Assembly: GCF_031581025.1 (NCBI RefSeq)
Contig: NZ_JAVLCA010000020.1
Reading direction: 5' to 3' (one strand)
Source: Salibaculum sp031581025
GTDB taxonomy: Bacteria; Pseudomonadota; Alphaproteobacteria; Rhodobacterales; Rhodobacteraceae
Length of the DNA: 48,249 nucleotides
Shown in pieces: positions 1 to 7,558 of this stretch. The position numbers and the translations under genes are program-made. Position 1 is the first letter of the stretch; every line of letters begins with the position of its first letter. The notes below the pieces were generated by a model, which was not told where the DNA came from, searched no databases, and saw only the letters and a list, made by a program, of their open reading frames with translations.

Positions 1-1
1 G

Positions 2-793
2 GGGCTGGTGGTCAAGACCGCGCCGCAGAACCGGACGATCTTCTTCGGCATGAACGTGGGCGCCGACGACCTGGAAAACGATGACGTCGAGGGTGCGAAC
101 CCGCTTTCGGATGTGCGCGTGCGCGAGGCGATGAACCTCGCCATCAACCGCGAGGCCATCCAGCAGGTCGTCATGCGCGGCCAGTCCCAGCCCGCCGGCA
201 TGATCGCCCCGCCCTTCGTCAATGGCTGGACCGAGGAGATGGACAGCATCGAGACGGATGTCGACGCCGCCAAGGCTCTCATGGCCGAGGCAGGATACGA
301 GGACGGTTTCTCGATCCAACTCGACTGCCCGAACGACCGCTACGTCAACGACGAGGCGATCTGCCAGGCCGCCGTGGGCATGATGGCGCAGATCGGGATC
401 ACCGTGAACCTTGACGCCAAGCCCAAGGCGCAGCACTTCCCGCTGATCACCAATGGCGCGACCGAATTCTACATGCTCGGCTGGGGCGTTCCGACCTATG
501 ATTCGGAATACATCTTCAACTTCCTGGTTCATACGCGCGGCGATGAGCGTGGCAGCTGGAACAACACCGGCTATTCCAACCCCGAGCTGGACGAAATGAT
601 CGTTTCGCTTGCCTCCGAGACCGATCTAGAGGCGCGCAACGAGGACATCGCTTCGATCTGGGAGGTTGTCCAGGAAGAGACACTCTACCTGCCCATCCAC
701 CACCAGGTCCTGAACTGGGGGATGACGGATGCCGTCGGGATCGAGGTCAGCCCCGAGGACGATCCGAAATTCAAGTTCTTCGAAATGAACTGA
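2..793 (+). CDS. ABC transporter substrate-binding protein, family 5 (3' part only)
   Basis: This is the C-terminal part (about 263 residues) of a periplasmic solute-binding protein of the peptide/nickel family 5; the reading frame is open to the window edge, so the signal peptide and N-terminal lobe lie outside. The segment with DVRVREAMNLAINREAI is typical of the region after the hinge in this family, and a LYLPIHHQ-type segment sits near the end. It should capture oligopeptide-like or other small solutes for the permease and ATPase genes that follow in the same direction. The exact ligand cannot be told from sequence. A terminator-like hairpin follows the stop codon, consistent with the binding protein being made in excess over the membrane parts. 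Confidence 0.88.
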   Translation, partial: GLVVKTAPQNRTIFFGMNVGADDLENDDVEGANPLSDVRVREAMNLAINREAIQQVVMRGQSQPAGMIAPPFVNGWTEEMDSIETDVDAAKALMAEAGYEDGFSIQLDCPNDRYVNDEAICQAAVGMMAQIGITVNLDAKPKAQHFPLITNGATEFYMLGWGVPTYDSEYIFNFLVHTRGDERGSWNNTGYSNPELDEMIVSLASETDLEARNEDIASIWEVVQEETLYLPIHHQVLNWGMTDAVGIEVSPEDDPKFKFFEMN

Positions 794-842
794 TCTGACG
801 CAACTATCGGGTGGCGCCACGCGCGCCGCCCGTTCCCGCCCT

Positions 843-873
843 GCGCCCGAAGGGACCGCGGGGCGCCTTTTTT
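843..873 (+). terminator. Hairpin plus T-tract between binding protein and permease
   Basis: GCGCCC at 843-848 can pair with GGGCGC at 861-866, followed by C and six T residues (868-873). This has the form of a Rho-independent terminator. It lies inside an apparent operon, so it probably acts as an attenuator or a partial terminator that lowers expression of the permease and ATPase genes relative to the binding protein. Confidence 0.55.
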
Positions 874-881
874 CGGGGCCT

Positions 882-1871
882 ATGCAAATGCTCGCCTACA
901 TCATCCGCCGCGTGACGCAGTCGATCCTCGTGCTCTTCGTCGTCGGGCTCGTGGCCTTTTCTATGTTCCGCTTCGTCGGCGATCCCATCGACAATATGCT
1001 GGGACAGGAACGCACCCAGGCCGATGTAGAGCGCCTGCGGGAACAGCTTGGCCTGGACCAGCCCTTTGTCGTGCAATACTGGCGCTTCCTGGAACAGGCG
1101 ATTCAGGGCAATTTAGGCCTGTCCTATCGGCAGGGCCGCCCGGTGTCCGACATTCTGATCGAGCGCCTTCCCGCCACACTGGAACTCGCCGTCGTCTCGG
1201 GCCTGATGGCCCTCGTCGGGGGCATCGGATTGGGGATCTTCACCGCGATCTGGCGCCGCGGCGTCTCGGCCAACGCCATCATGACCCTTTCTCTGGTCGG
1301 CGTGTCCCTGCCGACCTTCCTGATCGGTATCCTGCTGATCTATCTGTTCTCGGTCGAGCTTGGCTGGCTGCCCAGTTTCGGGCGCGGCGAGGTAACGGAT
1401 CTCGGTTGGTGGACGACCGGTTTTCTGACGGAAAGCGGCCTGAAGGCCCTGATCCTGCCCGCGATCACGCTCGGTCTGTACCAGATGACGCTGATCATGC
1501 GGCTGGTCCGAACCGAGATGCTGGAAGTCCTGCGCATGGATTACATCCGCTTCGCGCGGGCTCGCGGCATACGCGAACGCGCGATCAACTTCCGCCACGC
1601 GCTGAAAAACACGCTGGTGCCGGTCATCACGATCACCGGCCTGCAGCTGGGCAGCATCATCGCCTTCGCCATCATCACCGAGACCGTGTTCCAGTGGCCG
1701 GGCGTCGGGCTGCTGTTCATCAACGCGATCCAGTTCGTGGATATCCCCGTCATGGCCGCCTACCTGATGCTGATCTCGGTCTTGTTCGTCGGCATCAACC
1801 TCATCGTTGACATGCTCTATTTCGTGATCGACCCGCGCCTGCGCGCGGACCGCACGCAGGGAGGCCACTGA
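882..1871 (+). CDS. ABC transporter permease, DppB/OppB type
   Basis: A 329-residue inner-membrane permease of a peptide/nickel-type ABC importer. It begins with a short cytoplasmic stretch and a first membrane segment (LAYIIRRVTQSILVLFVVG), then a periplasmic loop, then the binding-protein-dependent transport domain with several more helices. The cytoplasmic coupling loop is visible as YIRFARARG, the EAA-like motif that contacts the ATPases. Length matches DppB. A second possible start lies two codons on (888). It forms the channel with the next gene, whose start follows one base after this stop. Substrate is unknown. Confidence 0.9.
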   Translation: MQMLAYIIRRVTQSILVLFVVGLVAFSMFRFVGDPIDNMLGQERTQADVERLREQLGLDQPFVVQYWRFLEQAIQGNLGLSYRQGRPVSDILIERLPATLELAVVSGLMALVGGIGLGIFTAIWRRGVSANAIMTLSLVGVSLPTFLIGILLIYLFSVELGWLPSFGRGEVTDLGWWTTGFLTESGLKALILPAITLGLYQMTLIMRLVRTEMLEVLRMDYIRFARARGIRERAINFRHALKNTLVPVITITGLQLGSIIAFAIITETVFQWPGVGLLFINAIQFVDIPVMAAYLMLISVLFVGINLIVDMLYFVIDPRLRADRTQGGH

Positions 1872-1872
1872 G

Positions 1873-2823
1873 ATGACCGACGCAGCCGAAAGCAGAACCC
1901 CGGCCCCCGAAAACAGGGCACGCCGCGTCTGGAACAGCGATTTCATCTGGTCATTCCGCCATGCGCCGGTTGCGATCATTTCTTTCGTCGTCGTCCTGGT
2001 GCTCGTGCTGGCGGCGGTGCTGGCCCCTCTGATCGCGCCACATGATCCCTTCGATCCCGGCACGCTGAACCTGATGAACGGCTTTACCGCGCCGGGGGAG
2101 CCCAACGCCTTTACCGGCGACCAGTTCCTGCTGGGCACCGACGACCAGGGGCGCGATGTCTTTTCGACCATTCTCTACGGGATGCGGATTTCGCTTTTCG
2201 TGGGCTTCGCCGCCGTGATGCTGGCCATGGTGATCGGTGTCACGCTTGGCCTGCTTGCAGGCTATCTGGGCGGCTGGTTCGAAACGATCATCATGCGCGT
2301 GGCTGACGTGCAGCTGACTTTTCCGGCCATCCTTGTGGCCATGCTGATCTTCGGCATCGCAAAGGGGATCACCCCGCCCGAATACCGTGACGAGATGGCG
2401 ATCTGGGTTCTCATCCTGGCCATCGGCCTGTCGGACTGGGTCCAGTTTGCCCGCGTCGTGCGAGGGGCAACGCTGGTCGAAAAAAGCAAGGAATACGTCC
2501 AGGCCGCCCGGCTGATCGGCCGCACGCCCTTTTCCATCATGCTGCGCCACATCCTGCCCAACGTCCTCAACCCGGTGCTGGTGATCGCCACGATTTCGCT
2601 GGCACTGGCCATCATCGCCGAGGCGACGCTGTCGTTCCTGGGCGTCGGCGCCCCGCCGACCAAGCCCTCGCTGGGCACGCTGATCCGCATCGGGCAGGAA
2701 TTCATGTTCTCTGGCGAGTGGTGGATTCTCTTCTTCCCGGCGCTGGCGCTGCTGGCGCTGGCGCTGTCCATCAACCTGCTGGGCGACTGGCTGCGCGACG
2801 CCCTGAACCCGAGGCTGAGATGA
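1873..2823 (+). CDS. ABC transporter permease, DppC/OppC type
   Basis: The second permease (316 residues) of the importer. An N-terminal cytoplasmic tail of about 30 residues precedes the first membrane helix, then a periplasmic loop with LLGTDDQGRDVFS, a motif typical of DppC/OppC proteins, then the transport domain. The coupling loop reads YVQAARLIGRTP. It starts one base after the preceding gene ends, and its stop codon overlaps the ATG of the next ATPase gene, so the subunits are translationally coupled. It pairs with the DppB-type partner to form the transmembrane pore. Confidence 0.9.
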   Translation: MTDAAESRTPAPENRARRVWNSDFIWSFRHAPVAIISFVVVLVLVLAAVLAPLIAPHDPFDPGTLNLMNGFTAPGEPNAFTGDQFLLGTDDQGRDVFSTILYGMRISLFVGFAAVMLAMVIGVTLGLLAGYLGGWFETIIMRVADVQLTFPAILVAMLIFGIAKGITPPEYRDEMAIWVLILAIGLSDWVQFARVVRGATLVEKSKEYVQAARLIGRTPFSIMLRHILPNVLNPVLVIATISLALAIIAEATLSFLGVGAPPTKPSLGTLIRIGQEFMFSGEWWILFFPALALLALALSINLLGDWLRDALNPRLR

Positions 2824-3809
2824 CAGACACCCCCGTTCTTTCCGTCCGCGACCTGGTCGTGGAAATTCCCACCCGCCATGGTGTTCTGCGGCCCGTGGAC
2901 ACTGTCAGTTATGACATCCATGCCGGAGAAATCCTTGGCGTCGTGGGCGAATCCGGCGCGGGCAAGTCCATGGCGGGCAATGCCGTCATCGGATTGCTGG
3001 ACCGCCCCGCGCGCATCGTATCGGGTGAAGTCCTGCTGTCCGGCCAGCCGATCCATAACCTGAAAGGCGATGCCATCCGCCGGCTACGCGGCAAGAAGAT
3101 GGGGATGATCTTCCAGGACCCGCTGACGTCGCTCAATCCCCTTCTGACCGTGGGCGACCAGCTGACCGAGACGATTCTGGAGCACCTGAGCGTGGGCCAG
3201 ACCGAGGCCCGCAAGCGTGCCATCGCCGCGTTGGAAGAGGTCGGCATCCCCGCCGCCGCCCAGCGCATCAACAGCTATCCGCACGAGTTTTCGGGCGGAA
3301 TGCGGCAGCGCGTGGTGATCGCGCTCGCCCTCTGTGCCGAGCCGGATCTCGTGATCGCGGACGAGCCGACAACAGCCCTCGACGTCAGCATCCAGGCCCA
3401 GATCGTGGCGCTATTGAAACGGCTCTGCCGGGATCGCGGCGTCGCCGTCATGCTCGTGACCCACGACATGGGCGTGATCGCCGAGGCCGCGGACCGCGTC
3501 GCCGTCATGTATGCCGGGCGCCTGGCCGAGCTTGGCCCGGTGCGCGAGGTCCTGACCAATGCGCACCACCCCTACACGGCCGGGCTCATGGCCTCGACCC
3601 CGCTGGCCAGCCAGGGGCGCAAGCGCCTGCGGCAGATCCCCGGGTCGATGCCGCGGCTGGGCGCCCTGCCCAGTGGCTGCGCCTTTCACCCGCGCTGCGA
3701 ATTCGCGCAGGAAAAGTGCCGGGCCGAGCCTGGCCCGACGCTGGACCGCTGTGATGGCCGGGCCGCCTGCTGGTTCCCCCTCACCGACGAACGGAAAGTG
3801 TCCGCATGA
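2820..3809 (+). CDS. ABC transporter ATP-binding protein, DppD/OppD type
   Basis: A 329-residue ATPase. Walker A is GESGAGKS, the signature is SGGMRQRV, and Walker B is VIADEPTTALD followed by an H-loop VTHDMG. The C-terminal oligopeptide-transporter domain carries CAFHPRCEFAQEKC, a cysteine-containing motif common in DppD/DppF proteins. I chose the ATG at 2820, which overlaps the preceding TGA as ATGA; an upstream in-frame ATG at 2718 would place 34 extra residues inside the permease gene and is less likely. It hydrolyses ATP together with the next gene product to drive import. Confidence 0.92.
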   Translation: MTDTPVLSVRDLVVEIPTRHGVLRPVDTVSYDIHAGEILGVVGESGAGKSMAGNAVIGLLDRPARIVSGEVLLSGQPIHNLKGDAIRRLRGKKMGMIFQDPLTSLNPLLTVGDQLTETILEHLSVGQTEARKRAIAALEEVGIPAAAQRINSYPHEFSGGMRQRVVIALALCAEPDLVIADEPTTALDVSIQAQIVALLKRLCRDRGVAVMLVTHDMGVIAEAADRVAVMYAGRLAELGPVREVLTNAHHPYTAGLMASTPLASQGRKRLRQIPGSMPRLGALPSGCAFHPRCEFAQEKCRAEPGPTLDRCDGRAACWFPLTDERKVSA

Positions 3810-4771
3810 ACGCGCTGATCTCCGTCCGCGATCTGACCCGGGTCTTCGATGTCTCGAAACCCTGGTTGAACCGTGTGATCGAACGCCTGCCCAAGGCCCT
3901 GCTGACCGCCGTATCCGAGGTCAGTTTCGACGTGCCGGAAAACAGCGTCTACGCCCTTGTCGGTGAAAGCGGCTCGGGCAAGTCCACCATCGGCAAGATC
4001 ATGGTCGGGCTGGTTCCGCCCAGCGCCGGGTCCGTCGAGATCGAGGGCGTCGACCTGGCCACGGAAACCGACGCGAAAAAGGTCGAGGCGGTCCGCGACG
4101 ACATCCAGATGATCTTTCAAGACCCTTTCGCCTCGCTCAACCCGCGCTGGCGGGTGGACGACATCATCGAGGAACCGGTCGCGGCCAAGGGCGGCAAGAC
4201 CAATGGTTTGGCCGAGAAACTGCTGGAACAGGTCGGCCTCTCGGCGGCGGATGCGGGCAAGTACCCGCACGAATTTTCCGGCGGCCAGCGCCAGCGGATC
4301 TGCATTGCCCGGGCGCTGGCCTCGGAGCCGCGGATCATCGTCTGTGACGAGCCGACCTCGGCGCTGGACGTCTCGGTGCAAAGCCAGGTGCTCAACCTCA
4401 TGTCCGACCTGCGCGAGGATCTGGGCCTGACCTACCTGTTCATCAGCCACGACCTGACCGTGGTGCAGCACATGGCCGACGTCATCGGCGTGCTTTATCT
4501 GGGGCGGCTTGTCGAGGAAGCACCGCGCGACCGGTTGTTCAACGCCCCCAAGCATCCCTATACGCAGATGCTGTTCGACGCGGCGCCGCGCATGGACGCC
4601 TTTGGCCGCGAGATCGACCCGCCCAAGGGCGAGATCCCCGATGCGATAAATCCGCCGCCGGGCTGTGCCTTTCACCCGCGCTGTCCGCTGGCGACCGAAC
4701 GCTGCAAGATCGAACGGCCCGAGATGCGCGGGATCGGCACGACCCGCGTGGCCTGCCACCACGCGGAATAG
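3806..4771 (+). CDS. ABC transporter ATP-binding protein, DppF/OppF type
   Basis: The partner ATPase (321 residues). It shows Walker A GESGSGKST, the signature SGGQRQRI, Walker B VCDEPTSALD and H-loop ISHDL, then the C-terminal CAFHPRCPLATERC motif. Its ATG overlaps the TGA of the preceding ATPase (ATGA). It is the last gene of the importer operon. The intergenic stretch after it contains overlapping inverted repeats (4787-4813). The five-gene order, binding protein, two permeases, two ATPases, is the standard Dpp/Opp arrangement. Confidence 0.92.
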   Translation: MNALISVRDLTRVFDVSKPWLNRVIERLPKALLTAVSEVSFDVPENSVYALVGESGSGKSTIGKIMVGLVPPSAGSVEIEGVDLATETDAKKVEAVRDDIQMIFQDPFASLNPRWRVDDIIEEPVAAKGGKTNGLAEKLLEQVGLSAADAGKYPHEFSGGQRQRICIARALASEPRIIVCDEPTSALDVSVQSQVLNLMSDLREDLGLTYLFISHDLTVVQHMADVIGVLYLGRLVEEAPRDRLFNAPKHPYTQMLFDAAPRMDAFGREIDPPKGEIPDAINPPPGCAFHPRCPLATERCKIERPEMRGIGTTRVACHHAE

Positions 4772-4786
4772 ACCGAGCGGGGTTGC

Positions 4787-4813
4787 ATCGCAGGGCCGTT
4801 TTGCGATCCTGCG
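4787..4813. repeat. Two overlapping, mutually exclusive inverted repeats
   Basis: ATCGCA (4787-4792) can pair with TGCGAT (4802-4807), while CGCAGG (4789-4794) can pair with CCTGCG (4808-4813). The two stems share bases and cannot form together. They lie between the ABC operon and the reductase gene. There is no long T-tract, so a classical terminator is not evident. Confidence 0.3.
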
Positions 4814-4857
4814 CCATGACATAGACACGTCCGGCACACGCACCACAGGGGAGAGCC

Positions 4858-5847
4858 ATGTTCAACGCGCTGATCATCCGCAAGGACGAGGAGACCGGCA
4901 AGACCGCCGCCAAGGTCGAGGAAATCTCCGAGACGGGCCTGCCCGAAGGCGAAGTGACAGTCGCCGTCGACTACTCGACGGTGAATTACAAGGATGGCCT
5001 CTGCATCGGCCCGGGCGGCGGTCTTGTCCGCACCTATCCCCACGTGCCGGGTATCGACTTTGCGGGAACGGTCGAAGCCTCCGGTGACGATCGCTACAAA
5101 CCCGGCGACAAGGTCGTCCTCACCGGCTGGCGCGTGGGCGAAGCGCATTGGGGCGGCTATGCGCAGAAGGCCCGGGTCAAGGCCGATTGGCTGGTGCCCC
5201 TGCCCAAGGGCCTGGACACACGACAGGCCATGGCCGTCGGCACCGCGGGCCTGACGGCCATGCTGGCCGTGATGGCACTGGAAAAGCAGGGCATCCAGGA
5301 AGGTCCGATCCTGGTCACCGGCGCGGCTGGCGGTGTCGGCTCCGTCGCGACGGCCATTCTGGCCGGGCTTGGGCATGAGGTCGCGGCAGTCACCGGGCGG
5401 CCCGAACAGGCCGATTACCTCAAGGGCCTCGGCGCCTCCGAGATCGTTGCGCGTGACGAGCTGGCCGAGGCTACGCGCAAACCGCTGGAGGCCGAACGCT
5501 GGGGCGGCGCAGTGGATGCCGTGGCCGGGGCCATGCTGGGCCGTGTGCTCAAGCAGATGCGCTACGGGTCGTCGGTGGCGGCCATCGGCCTGGCCGGGGG
5601 CGCGGCGATCGAGGGGGCCCTGATCACGCCCTTCATACTGCGTGGCGTGAACCTGCTGGGCATCGACAGCGTGATGCAACCCTACGAGAATCGCCTGCGC
5701 GCCTGGGAACGGATCGCCCGGGATCTGCCCATGGATCGACTGGAAGAAATGGTGCAACCGGCGACGCTCGCCGAGCTGCCGCAGCTTGGTGCGGACATCC
5801 TGAAGGGCCAGGTCAAGGGGCGCGTGGTCGTGGACGTCAATGCCTAG
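4858..5847 (+). CDS. acuI: MDR-family acryloyl-CoA reductase, AcuI/YhdH type
   Basis: A 329-residue zinc-free medium-chain dehydrogenase/reductase of the YhdH/AcuI group. The N-terminal GroES-like domain includes VNYKDGLCI and PGIDFAGTV, and the Rossmann fold carries TGAAGGVGSVA for NADPH binding. In Rhodobacterales AcuI reduces acryloyl-CoA to propionyl-CoA, which detoxifies acrylate from dimethylsulfoniopropionate (DMSP) breakdown or serves 3-hydroxypropionate metabolism. GGGAGA just before the ATG is the ribosome-binding site. No DMSP lyase is adjacent, so the assignment rests on family resemblance alone; a general quinone oxidoreductase-like role remains possible. Confidence 0.75.
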   Translation: MFNALIIRKDEETGKTAAKVEEISETGLPEGEVTVAVDYSTVNYKDGLCIGPGGGLVRTYPHVPGIDFAGTVEASGDDRYKPGDKVVLTGWRVGEAHWGGYAQKARVKADWLVPLPKGLDTRQAMAVGTAGLTAMLAVMALEKQGIQEGPILVTGAAGGVGSVATAILAGLGHEVAAVTGRPEQADYLKGLGASEIVARDELAEATRKPLEAERWGGAVDAVAGAMLGRVLKQMRYGSSVAAIGLAGGAAIEGALITPFILRGVNLLGIDSVMQPYENRLRAWERIARDLPMDRLEEMVQPATLAELPQLGADILKGQVKGRVVVDVNA

Positions 5848-5952
5848 AGTATGGGCCGCGCACGGCATGGCGTGTCACGACCGCGTGACATCACGGCCGG
5901 TTGAATTGCTCCTGATACACAACGGCGACATCCTGTGATCAGGAGGTGCGCC

Positions 5953-6615
5953 ATGCCCAGCTACAGCCGGAACATCAAGACCGCCGTTTTGGTCGGGGCC
6001 ATCGCCCTGGGATGGATCATGCAATCCACCACGGCGAAGGCGCGCGACATGCAGGTGCTGACCGTGGCCGGCGGCTGTTTCTGGTGCGTCGAGGCTGATT
6101 TCGAAAAGGTGGCCGGCGTTCAAGAGGTCGTGTCGGGCTATACCGGCGGCACGGTCGAGAACCCCACCTACAAGCAGGTCACCGGGGGCGGCACCGGCCA
6201 TTACGAGGCCGTCGAAATTCGCTATGACGCCGATCAGATTTCGGCCCGGCAACTCTACGACCTGTTCTTCCGCTCCATCGACCCGACCGATGCGGGGGGC
6301 CAGTTCTGTGACCGGGGCGAAAGCTATCGCACGGCAATTTTCGTCTCTGATACGGCCGAGGAAGAGCAGGCCCGCGCTGCCAAGGCAGACGCCGAGGCCG
6401 AACTGGGACAGTCTATCGTGACTCCGATCCTCGAGGCCGGACCGTTCTACGACGCGGAGGCCTATCACCAGGATTACTATCGTAGCCAGGACAGGGTCTT
6501 CACCCGGCGCGGGGTCAAGACGATGGAAGAGGCCTACAAGTTCTATCGCGAGGCCTGCGGCCGCGACGACCGTATTCGCCAGCTCTGGGGCAATGACGCC
6601 CCCTTCGTGAACTGA
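5953..6615 (+). CDS. msrA: Peptide methionine sulfoxide reductase MsrA, probably exported
   Basis: MsrA reduces methionine-S-sulfoxide in oxidised proteins. The catalytic motif GCFWC is at residues 41-45, with C42 the expected nucleophile. GYTGG and a YHQDYY segment follow. I use the ATG at 5953 because AGGAGG at 5941-5946 sits at ideal distance; a GTG at 5935 is in frame but has no such site. The first 30 residues are a positively charged start, a hydrophobic stretch and TAKA before RD, which looks like a cleavable signal peptide. This 220-residue form is therefore predicted to act in the periplasm. Confidence 0.9.
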   Translation: MPSYSRNIKTAVLVGAIALGWIMQSTTAKARDMQVLTVAGGCFWCVEADFEKVAGVQEVVSGYTGGTVENPTYKQVTGGGTGHYEAVEIRYDADQISARQLYDLFFRSIDPTDAGGQFCDRGESYRTAIFVSDTAEEEQARAAKADAEAELGQSIVTPILEAGPFYDAEAYHQDYYRSQDRVFTRRGVKTMEEAYKFYREACGRDDRIRQLWGNDAPFVN

Positions 6616-6652
6616 GACCTCAAGGAGAATTTCTTGGTCTCGACATAGGCGC

Positions 6653-6672
6653 GCGGCCCCAGACTGGGCCGC
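6653..6672. terminator. Hairpin between convergent msrA and sugar-kinase genes
   Basis: GCGGCCC (6653-6659) and GGGCCGC (6666-6672) form a perfect 7-bp stem with a 6-base loop. It sits in the 76-bp gap between two converging genes, where a bidirectional terminator is expected. No T-tract follows on either strand, so termination strength is uncertain. Confidence 0.4.
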
Positions 6673-6691
6673 AGGCCGACATCAAACCACG

Positions 6692-7558
6692 CTAGCCGCG
6701 AAAATCCTGAACTTCGGCAAGGTCGGGGATAACATCCGCAGTGCCGTCACGCATGACCATGAGCGCCGCGGCCCGGCTGGCCTGTCCCATGGCCTGTTCC
6801 ATGGGCACCCCGCGATCCAATGCGGCCAGAACGTAGCCGGTGAAGGTATCGCCCGCGCCGGTCGTATCGACGGGCGTGACGGGCAGGGCGGCGATATGAG
6901 ACGGACCGTCCGGCCCGAACCATGTCGCCCCATCGCCGCCCCGGGTGACGATCACGTCCCCCACCGGCAGCGCCTCGAGCGAGAGGCCCGTGGCCCGTTC
7001 CAATTGCGCGGCCTCGACCACGTTGAGGATCAGGAAATCGAGCTCGTCCAGAACCGCCATGACCCGCGCGGCCTCGAAGGGGGCGGCCGCATAGGCGATC
7101 CTGAGCCCCATGTCCTTTCCCAGCGCCGCCGCCTCGGTCTGAAGGCAGGTTTCATTCTGCATGACCAGCCAATCGCCCGTTTTGGCCTGAGTCAGTCCCT
7201 GTTCCAGCGTCTCAAGCGGGATCGCCATGTTTGCGCCGGGGTGCAGAACGATTGTGTTTTCCCCGGCCGGGTCCACGAAGATCATGGCCTGGCTGGTCTC
7301 GGTGTCGACCTCGGAGATCTGGCGCGTGTCCACGCCGTATTCCAGAAGCCGCTCCACCGCCCAGCGGCCATCGGCGCCCACGGCCCCGATATGGCGCACA
7401 TGCGCCCCGGCCCGGGCAGCGGCGACCGAGATATTCGCACCCTTGCCACCAAGAAACACCTGCCGGCCCGTCGAGGTCAGCGTCTCGCCGGGGGCGGGGA
7501 TATGCGGCACGCGATAGATGAAATCCGCGTTGATCGAGCCGAGGTTCCAGAGGGTCAT
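6692..7558 (-). CDS. PfkB-family carbohydrate kinase (ribokinase-like)
   Basis: A 288-residue kinase of the ribokinase/PfkB family that should phosphorylate a sugar or nucleoside with ATP. The N-terminal signature GGKGANISVAAARAGA and the C-terminal DTTGAGDTFTGY, with the catalytic Asp in GAGD, are both present. It could be ribokinase, but the family includes fructokinase, adenosine kinase and others, and no ribose transporter is nearby. Its ATG overlaps the TGA of the malic-enzyme gene (ATGA at 7555-7560 read on the minus strand), so the two are likely co-translated, an uncommon pairing. Confidence 0.85.
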   Translation of the reverse strand: MTLWNLGSINADFIYRVPHIPAPGETLTSTGRQVFLGGKGANISVAAARAGAHVRHIGAVGADGRWAVERLLEYGVDTRQISEVDTETSQAMIFVDPAGENTIVLHPGANMAIPLETLEQGLTQAKTGDWLVMQNETCLQTEAAALGKDMGLRIAYAAAPFEAARVMAVLDELDFLILNVVEAAQLERATGLSLEALPVGDVIVTRGGDGATWFGPDGPSHIAALPVTPVDTTGAGDTFTGYVLAALDRGVPMEQAMGQASRAAALMVMRDGTADVIPDLAEVQDFRG

